Shown: positions 7,593-11,680 of the stretch, one piece after another
Numbering within the stretch: position 1 is the first letter of the stretch
How the letters are laid out: each line of letters begins with the position of its first letter
NCBI GenBank assembly: GCA_964346275.1
Contig: CAYFUR010000117.1
Coordinates: 1-11,680 of the forward strand
DNA: 11,680 nucleotides
Reading direction: 5' to 3'
Source: CAYFUR01 sp964346275
GTDB lineage: Bacteria; Sumerlaeota; Sumerlaeia; SLMS01
The notes under the pieces: generated by a model
What the model was told of the DNA's origin: nothing
Seen by the model: the letters and a program-made list of their open reading frames with translations, nothing else
Databases searched by the model: none
Position numbers and translations under genes: made by a program

Positions 7593-7608
7593 TTGTAACC
7601 GGTTACTT
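7593..7608. promoter_or_regulatory. LacI/GalR-family operator (perfect palindrome) upstream of the oxygenase gene
   Basis: GTAACCGGTTAC at 7595-7606 is a perfect 12-bp palindrome. With its flanks it fits the generic LacI/GalR/CcpA-type operator pattern W-TG-N-AA-N-CG-N-W-NN-C-W at every position. It ends 40 bp before the proposed ATG (7647), close to where a promoter would be expected, so a repressor bound here could block transcription. It shares ten of twelve bases with the site at 6361-6372. Confidence 0.65.
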
Positions 7609-7646
7609 GAGAAGCTGGACAGACAATGATATGCAAGGATGGGAAA

Positions 7647-8468
7647 ATGGTTTTCTCCGCGAAACAGAAACAGCAATTTGACGCAAGCGGTTACGTTGTC
7701 CAGGAAAACTTCTTTACCCCGCGTGAGATCGAGGCCCTTCTGGCCGAACTCGATCGTTTTCAGCGTGAGGGTCTCGTGCATAACGTGACGACAGAGGGAG
7801 ACGGCGCCACCCACAGCAACAAGGCGCAAAACCTCCAGGTGATCCCGCTCTACGACAAGAGCCGGCTCTATCGGGCGCTGCCGTTTCATCCCAAGGTGGT
7901 CGAGGCAATCACGGAGTTGATCGGCGAGCCGGCGATGCTTCATCTCGACCAGATTTTTCTCAAACCGGCGCAACATGGCCGCGGCACCTCGTGGCACCAG
8001 GACAATTACTATTTCGGCCTGGAAGATCCCACCAAGGGTATTGGGATGTGGATCGCCCTGCACGACGCCACGGAGGCCAACGGCACGATGAATCTGGTTC
8101 CCGGCCACGGAACGGAGATGCTGCCCCACCGGCGCGACCCCTACAGCGACCACCACTCGCGCTGCGATCCGGACGAGGAGAAGGCAATCGCCGTGGAGGT
8201 CGCCGCCGGGGGAGCGCTTTTCTTCAATTACGCCATTCCCCACTGCACCCGGGCGAACACGACAGACAAAGACCGGGCGGGTCTGGCGATTCATTTCCTC
8301 CGGAAAGACCACACGCCGGAAAACATCAATCGCGTGGGCGAGCATCCGCGCCCGTTGATCAACGGCCCGGAAGCGAGCGGCGGAGAACGCGAATACGGCC
8401 GGAAGATCGCTGGCACCTGGGAGAAGGAAGTCGAGCACGTTCTGGGCGGGGCCACGTCCCAGGCTTAA
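7647..8468 (+). CDS. PhyH-family Fe(II)/2-oxoglutarate-dependent dioxygenase
   Basis: Cytoplasmic non-haem iron oxygenase of the phytanoyl-CoA dioxygenase (PhyH) superfamily; such enzymes hydroxylate a substrate while turning 2-oxoglutarate into succinate. The 273-residue product has the family's N-terminal signature (FDASGYVVQENFFTPREIEAL), the iron-binding HxD motif His117-Gln-Asp119 (SWHQDNYYF), distal His199 (IPHCTRANTT) and Arg210 eleven residues later to bind 2-oxoglutarate, so it looks catalytically intact. AMWI-type (GMWIALHDATEANGTM) and LVPGHG motifs between them are typical. ATG 7647 is preferred over ATG 7626 because AAGGA lies 7 nt before it and nothing useful precedes 7626. The substrate is unknown: bacterial members act on fatty acyl groups, phosphonates, amino acids and sugars. 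The shared operator with the GH172-type gene suggests a carbohydrate-related substrate. Confidence 0.9.
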   Translation: MVFSAKQKQQFDASGYVVQENFFTPREIEALLAELDRFQREGLVHNVTTEGDGATHSNKAQNLQVIPLYDKSRLYRALPFHPKVVEAITELIGEPAMLHLDQIFLKPAQHGRGTSWHQDNYYFGLEDPTKGIGMWIALHDATEANGTMNLVPGHGTEMLPHRRDPYSDHHSRCDPDEEKAIAVEVAAGGALFFNYAIPHCTRANTTDKDRAGLAIHFLRKDHTPENINRVGEHPRPLINGPEASGGEREYGRKIAGTWEKEVEHVLGGATSQA

Positions 8469-8562
8469 GGGCGGTCCCCTCTGGCAGTTCCGAATTGACT
8501 CAACGGGCCGGGTGTTTCTCATTTCATTTCACAATCAAAGATGTTTGGCACCCGGCCTTCTC

Positions 8563-10401
8563 ATGACCTCTCCGTATTCTTCGCCTTCTGATCTTTCTTC
8601 TCCGTTTCATGAGCCGGGCGGGCGTTCGTTCCTGCCGCCCCTGTTGATCCTGCCGATCATCGTTTTGCTGCCGCTTGTGCTCGCCCTGGTCCTGGCTGGC
8701 GGGGTTTACCTTCTCGCCGCGAGCCAGGCGACGCACACCGTTTACCTGGTGAATGGTCTGGACGAGCCTTACACGGTGTCCGTCGATGGTGAGGAAATCG
8801 AGCTGGCGCCCCGGAATCCCCGGAAGGTGGAAGGCCTCGATGCCGAGGTGGAGGTGGAAGTCCTGGAGGAAAGCCTCGATATTCCGCGGCGGGTTTTCGA
8901 TGTGTCGGCGGGTCTGGGAATGCTGGCGTCCCAGGTGGTCGTGATCAATCCGGACCGGCTGGCGGTTTTGGAATGGGAAGAGGTTGTCTATACACATGAT
9001 CCCACGAGCACAAATACCGGGAGCTTTCAATATAAGCTGAACGAGGACATTTATCGGTTCGAGAATATCCGGTATCTCTTTGAGAAAAGCCCCGACACGG
9101 CGGAGACGCCTCCTTTTTCCATGGAGGCGGTTCACACGCGCCTCGGCCTTTCGGAAGAGCCGCCGGAGACAGCGGTGCTTTATGCCGGCGGGCCGGAGCA
9201 AACGCTCTCCTATGTGCGCCGCGTCCTGGAACACCTGCCCGAAGAAGAGGGGGCGAGGGTGCTCGAATCCTCCGCCTACATGATCGAGGCGGAAGAATAC
9301 TTTGACCTGATTCGCCCCCGGTTGGATCGAACCCCGGTGGATGTGCCGCTCCATGAAACCTACCAGGGATTCATGAAGGATTCCTTTCCGGTGCATGATC
9401 TGAAGGCGGAATACCAGGACCTGCTGGACCGGAATCCGGAGAGCGGGGATTTGCACTATCTTCTCGCCCGGCTGATCGACGATTACAAAGAATCCAACAG
9501 CCTTTTGGTGAAATCGGTGAAGGGCGAGAGTCCGAGCTATCACGGCGCCATGGAAATCGCTCGGCGGCTGCTGGTCCGCGGGCAATTCGACGAGGCCTAT
9601 CGCTATGCGCGTCCCGCGATGAAAGCCCTCGGCGAGGAGAACGAGCGTTACCATCTGCTTTGGGAGGATATTCTCCTCTCCCAGGGGCGGGTGGGGGAAT
9701 ACATTACGCGGGTGGAGGAAAGCCTGGATGCGGAGGCGTGGACGTATGAAGAGCGCGCGTCGAATGTGATCGTCCTTCTGGCCCGGCAGAATCGCCTGGA
9801 GGAAGCGCGGGATCTGGCGCGCAAAGTCGAGAGTATCTTGCGCAGCAGCTACTCTCCCGAGTATGCCGAGTACTATGGCGGCTATATGGAAGCGCTGATG
9901 TCCTATGGCCAGGGAGAATGGCTGGCATATCTGCGCAAAATGGAAGACCTCGATGGCAGCGGCGAGGATTATGAATTCCTCATGCAAACGGGCGATCTGC
10001 GCGAAGCGTGGGACATGATGGAGTATTGGGGTGATGGCTGGGGCGTCGACTATCTGTTGCTCTATGCCCTTGCCACGTCCGCGGGGCAGAGCGTGGTGGC
10101 GAAAGACGGCCTGCGGGTGGGGCTGGAGAATCTGGATTGGGAAGGAGGCCCCAGCGCAAAGGCGGCGGCAGAGATTTTCCGCCGGGGGAAGGCTCCGAGC
10201 CAGGAAGAAATCCTCGCTCTCGACCTGCTGCCCCAGGACAAGCGCGTTGTTGTGACGGCGCTGGGGCTTTATTATCCTGAGGCGCGGGATGACGCCTTCG
10301 CCCTGGCCCGGCGTCTCAATTACAGCCCGCTGCATCCCCACGTTCTCATCGAGCGGATCGTGGGGAATTCCGACACAGGTGGCGGGGGTGAATCCCCCTG
10401 A
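8563..10401 (+). CDS. Membrane-anchored protein of unknown family with a helical TPR-like repeat body
   Basis: I do not recognise the family. From ATG 8563 there are 612 residues. A short Ser/Pro-rich cytoplasmic head (1-22) is followed by one long Pro- and Leu-rich membrane segment (about 24-53) and no cleavage site, so it is probably an anchored protein with its bulk outside the cytoplasm. Residues about 57-145 look beta-rich (HTVYLVNGLDEPYTVSVDGEE, then Val/Glu-rich strands), like a small sandwich domain. From about 150 to 600 the sequence is mostly amphipathic helix pairs of TPR/SEL1-like character (LLVRGQFDEAYRYARPAMK; LARQNRLEEARDLARKVES), acidic overall, suggesting a protein-protein scaffold. 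No catalytic motif is seen. The frame extends back to GTG 8512, but that adds a short, unsupported N-terminus; neither start has a clear Shine-Dalgarno. It stands alone, with the tmRNA gene next. Confidence 0.85.
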   Translation: MTSPYSSPSDLSSPFHEPGGRSFLPPLLILPIIVLLPLVLALVLAGGVYLLAASQATHTVYLVNGLDEPYTVSVDGEEIELAPRNPRKVEGLDAEVEVEVLEESLDIPRRVFDVSAGLGMLASQVVVINPDRLAVLEWEEVVYTHDPTSTNTGSFQYKLNEDIYRFENIRYLFEKSPDTAETPPFSMEAVHTRLGLSEEPPETAVLYAGGPEQTLSYVRRVLEHLPEEEGARVLESSAYMIEAEEYFDLIRPRLDRTPVDVPLHETYQGFMKDSFPVHDLKAEYQDLLDRNPESGDLHYLLARLIDDYKESNSLLVKSVKGESPSYHGAMEIARRLLVRGQFDEAYRYARPAMKALGEENERYHLLWEDILLSQGRVGEYITRVEESLDAEAWTYEERASNVIVLLARQNRLEEARDLARKVESILRSSYSPEYAEYYGGYMEALMSYGQGEWLAYLRKMEDLDGSGEDYEFLMQTGDLREAWDMMEYWGDGWGVDYLLLYALATSAGQSVVAKDGLRVGLENLDWEGGPSAKAAAEIFRRGKAPSQEEILALDLLPQDKRVVVTALGLYYPEARDDAFALARRLNYSPLHPHVLIERIVGNSDTGGGGESP

Positions 10402-10413
10402 AATAAGGGGATT
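10391..10413 (+). terminator. Possible terminator overlapping the end of the membrane-protein gene
   Basis: AATCCCC (10391-10397) pairs perfectly with GGGGATT (10407-10413) across a 9-nt loop that contains the stop codon; a moderately T-rich tract (TCTGTCTTTGCTT) follows from 10421. A competing hairpin GGGGG/CCCCC exists at 10384-10398. Confidence 0.35.
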
Positions 10414-10552
10414 TAGGCGCTCTGTCTTTGCTTGACGGATGGGCCCCATAATTGCAAGAATGGGAGTCGGCTGTGGCGGGAATTGCGAGCCCGCCGAGCC
10501 ATGGAAGAAAATGCGGCCGCCCAGGCCGCGCTTTTCTCTGCGATTCGTCCGT
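10402..10552. other. Spacer upstream of tmRNA with hairpins and a possible promoter
   Basis: TTGACG (10432-10437) is a good -35 box; with an 18-bp spacer it is followed by AAGAAT (10456-10461), a fair -10. If used, the tmRNA would carry a roughly 85-nt 5' leader to be removed by RNase P-type processing. The leader would contain GGCGGG/CCCGCC (10475-10480/10490-10495) and the GCGGCC/GGCCGC hairpin at 10513-10529. CATAAT at 10447-10452 is a better -10 on its own but has no -35 at proper distance. No coding gene is credible here. Confidence 0.35.
10513..10539 (+). terminator. Terminator-like hairpin just before tmRNA
   Basis: GCGGCC (10513-10518) and GGCCGC (10524-10529) form a 6-bp GC stem with a 5-nt loop, followed by GCTTTTCTCT. 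The shape is that of a short intrinsic terminator, yet it lies only about 14 nt before the mature tmRNA start. It may instead be a leader or processing element. Confidence 0.3.
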
Positions 10553-10914
10553 GGGGGCGATCGGTTTCGACGAGGAGTGTCTGGGTGGTGACTGCAGGCC
10601 GAGCAGGTTACGCCATCTCGTTAAACTGCGTAGCGGCTATTTATCTGCCGAAGATAACTTCGCACTCGCTGCTTAATTAGCAGCGACGTCCGCCAGGAGG
10701 TTGGCCCGTGCCACCTGGATGGGCGCCGACTAACGGGCTTTGCCGAGGAAGCCTTGCCGGGGGCGACCGAGGCGAGATTCCAATCCGGCTGGTGTTTGCG
10801 ATTGGTCCCGTGACCTGCCTGTCGCGAACACGAGAACTTAACTGGTCACTAAGCCTGTAGACGTCACCGCTGGGAGCTTTTCGGACGGGGGTTCAATTCC
10901 CCCCGCCTCCACCA
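10553..10914 (+). ncRNA. ssrA: Transfer-messenger RNA (tmRNA), one-piece
   Basis: Rescues ribosomes stalled on broken mRNAs together with SmpB and tags the unfinished protein for proteolysis. The 5' end GGGGGCG (10553-10559) pairs with CGCCTCC (10904-10910), with one G-T pair; the conserved 5' GGTTTCGAC and the 3' T-arm (GGGGGTTCAATTCCCCC) are present, and discriminator A plus CCA are encoded at 10911-10914. The total of 362 nt is normal for a one-piece tmRNA. The tag reading frame ends GCC GAA GAT AAC TTC GCA CTC GCT GCT TAA (10647-10676), that is AEDNFALAA. Upstream in frame it reads SGYLS, so the whole tag is probably (S)GYLSAEDNFALAA, starting at GGC 10635 or AGC 10632; the resume codon cannot be fixed by eye. 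The ending ALAA is the standard ClpXP degron. DNA composition changes abruptly after its 3' end. Confidence 0.97.
10632..10676 (+). other. tmRNA proteolysis-tag reading frame
   Basis: Codons AGC GGC TAT TTA TCT then GCC to TAA encode SGYLSAEDNFALAA followed by a stop. The first residue is uncertain between Ser (10632) and Gly (10635), because the upstream resume element (GTTAAACTGCGT) does not align cleanly with the E. coli one. Confidence 0.8.
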
Positions 10915-10920
10915 ACCTTC

Positions 10921-10934
10921 GCCAAGGCTTTGGC
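10921..10934. terminator. Short hairpin after tmRNA, possible terminator
   Basis: GCCAA-GGCT-TTGGC forms a 5-bp stem with a tetraloop 7 nt after the tmRNA CCA. It lacks a T run on either strand, so termination by this element alone is doubtful. It lies between convergent tmRNA and methyltransferase genes. Confidence 0.25.
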
Positions 10935-10969
10935 TGGCAGGCCGTGGCAGTTTATAGCCGTTTGCCCAA

Positions 10970-11638
10970 TCATTTTGTGCAAAAGTAGATTTCACCAGTC
11001 GCCCGTGTGAGACCCATACGCTTTGCCTGTTCGCTATTGGCTAAGTGGTCTACTTCAATAACCTTTACAGTAAATCCTGATTCTCGAAGCCGGTCGATAT
11101 AATCCGGTCCGTAACGTCTCACATGGTCCTCTTGGCCAAAGGCTTTCAATCGCTCTTCTGGGTCGACTATTGATGAGTCCTCGAATGTTTTCTCGCTAGT
11201 AATTGGAACATTGAGTATTGCCCATCCCCTGTCCTTGAGGACCCGAAAAAACTCTTTCATTGCTCGTCTGTCGTCCATGACGTGCTCCAATACATGGCTG
11301 CAATATATAACATCAAATGATTGATCAGGGAATTGAATATCACATATATCCATTTTTATCATAGCTTCCGGATTAGACAAATCAGCGGTTAGATAATTTT
11401 CCCCCAATCTTGTCTGCAGAGTTGGTTCAAGACACTTCTCCGGCGCTATATGGAGCATTTTTTTCGGCTTGTCGTCAAAAAGATCAGTGCCCTCCAGAAA
11501 GAGCCATAAGAACCTATGTCTTTCGAGAGAGCCGCAATGCGGGCATTGGGCATCTTCACGGGGCACTAAACCAAACGTCTTGAATCGATTCAATGATTTA
11601 CCACAAACTGGGCAATATCTTCCTTTCGGATAGAGCAT
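10970..11638 (-). CDS. Zinc-ribbon class I SAM-dependent methyltransferase
   Basis: A 222-residue methyltransferase with an N-terminal zinc ribbon: Cys9/Cys12 (CPVC) and Cys32/Cys35 (CPHC), then GSLERHRFLWLFL. The Rossmann domain shows TADL at the strand-2 acidic position, DICDIQFPDQSFDVIYCSHVLEH (strand 4, Methyltransf_11 type) and a VLKDRGWAILNVPI block. The SAM-binding motif I, normally a Gly-rich loop, reads LHIAPEKCLEP, without the usual GxGxG. Similar zinc-ribbon proteins often sit in polysaccharide or glycan gene clusters, so methylation of a sugar or lipid-linked glycan is plausible; the substrate is unknown. AGAGGA lies just before ATG 11638 on the minus strand. The gene is AT-rich (19 to 31 G+C per 60 bases in four stretches counted), unlike the 70% stretches in genes to its left, and it abuts the tmRNA 3' end. 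Both suggest horizontal acquisition. Start and end look complete. Confidence 0.88.
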   Translation of the reverse strand: MLYPKGRYCPVCGKSLNRFKTFGLVPREDAQCPHCGSLERHRFLWLFLEGTDLFDDKPKKMLHIAPEKCLEPTLQTRLGENYLTADLSNPEAMIKMDICDIQFPDQSFDVIYCSHVLEHVMDDRRAMKEFFRVLKDRGWAILNVPITSEKTFEDSSIVDPEERLKAFGQEDHVRRYGPDYIDRLRESGFTVKVIEVDHLANSEQAKRMGLTRATGEIYFCTK

Positions 11639-11642
11639 CGAT

Positions 11643-11674
11643 CCTCTGAATGCCTCTTTGGTCCTTCGCAGAGG
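11643..11674 (-). promoter_or_regulatory. Inverted repeat that could mask the methyltransferase ribosome-binding site
   Basis: CCTCTG (11643-11648) and CAGAGG (11669-11674) are perfect complements. On the minus strand the former reads CAGAGG and contains the Shine-Dalgarno of the methyltransferase, so a hairpin in the 5' leader would hide it. The 20-nt loop and 6-bp stem make this a weak structure. Confidence 0.3.
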
Positions 11675-11680
11675 AGCTTT

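Noticed and set aside
6425..7636. Minus-strand open frame of about 400 codons opposite the GH172-type gene
   Set aside because: It mirrors a strongly conserved plus-strand protein and shows no domain or ribosome-binding site of its own.
8495..8523. TTGACT (8495-8500) as a promoter for the membrane-protein gene
   Set aside because: The hexamer 17 bp downstream is CTCATT, a poor -10, and no other spacing improves it.
8524..10449. Very long open frame on the minus strand (641 codons) opposite the membrane-protein gene
   Set aside because: The translation is His/Arg/Gln-rich without domain features, while the plus strand gives a coherent membrane segment and helical repeats. Long antisense frames are common in GC-rich genes.
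10432..10680. Two small plus-strand frames ending in or near the tmRNA tag
   Set aside because: They run into the tmRNA; one ends in ALAA only because it includes the tag frame. Neither is a free-standing protein gene.
1..11680. CRISPR array, insertion sequence or toxin-antitoxin pair
   Set aside because: No regularly spaced repeats, transposase or recombinase motifs, or small paired genes were seen.

Overview
The window is 11.7 kb of mostly GC-rich bacterial DNA (two 60-base stretches counted by hand inside genes, 8161-8220 and 10141-10200, are each 70% G+C). It reads like a chromosome fragment of an uncultured Gram-negative-type bacterium. The mix of a Kp43-like secreted subtilase, a DUF2961/GH172 glycosidase, a PhyH-family oxygenase and a large unrecognised membrane-anchored repeat protein resembles gene content in PVC-group and candidate phyla such as Sumerlaeota, Hydrogenedentota or Lentisphaerota. 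That placement is an inference from gene content; no marker gene here fixes the taxonomy. The tmRNA tag ending AEDNFALAA shows only that this is a bacterium.

Layout, left to right. (1) 1-1125 (+) is the 3' part, or all, of a protein of unknown function whose frame is open to the left edge; it seems to contain two diverged copies of one module. (2) 1148-2341 (+) is a family-4 glycosyltransferase, 22 nt downstream and probably co-transcribed. (3) 2411-2486 (+) is tRNA-Thr(GGT), with CCA encoded. (4) 2497-3621 (-) is an AI-2E/PerM-family membrane permease with a TTG start and a strong Shine-Dalgarno; it converges on the tRNA. (5) 3622-3989 is a gene-free divergent intergenic region. (6) 3990-6137 (+) is a secreted subtilisin-like protease with an intact Asp/His/Asn/Ser set. 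(7) 6138-6418 is an intergenic region packed with short inverted repeats, ending in a LacI-type operator-like site. (8) 6419-7522 (+) is a DUF2961/GH172 protein. (9) 7595-7606 is a perfect LacI-type palindrome, followed by a PhyH-family Fe(II)/2-oxoglutarate oxygenase at 7647-8468 (+). (10) 8563-10401 (+) is a membrane-anchored protein with a small N-terminal beta-type domain and a long helical, TPR-like body. (11) 10553-10914 (+) is a complete one-piece tmRNA (ssrA). (12) 10970-11638 (-) is a zinc-ribbon class I methyltransferase that is much AT-richer than everything to its left.

Two relationships stand out. The GH172-type gene and the oxygenase gene each carry a LacI/GalR-family operator-like palindrome in the same place relative to the start, and both use an AAGGA ribosome-binding site 7 nt from ATG. 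They therefore look like a small sugar-responsive regulon for taking apart an unusual furanoside- or pyranoside-containing glycan. Second, base composition drops sharply right at the 3' end of ssrA, one of the best-known integration sites for genomic islands, and the first gene past it is a methyltransferase of a kind common in glycan-modification islands. The start of an ssrA-integrated island is therefore plausible; its integrase and second attachment repeat would lie outside the window. I found no convincing entirely new system, but the operator-linked GH172/oxygenase pair, the hairpin-rich leader, the duplicated-module protein and the unrecognised membrane protein are the best candidates for follow-up.
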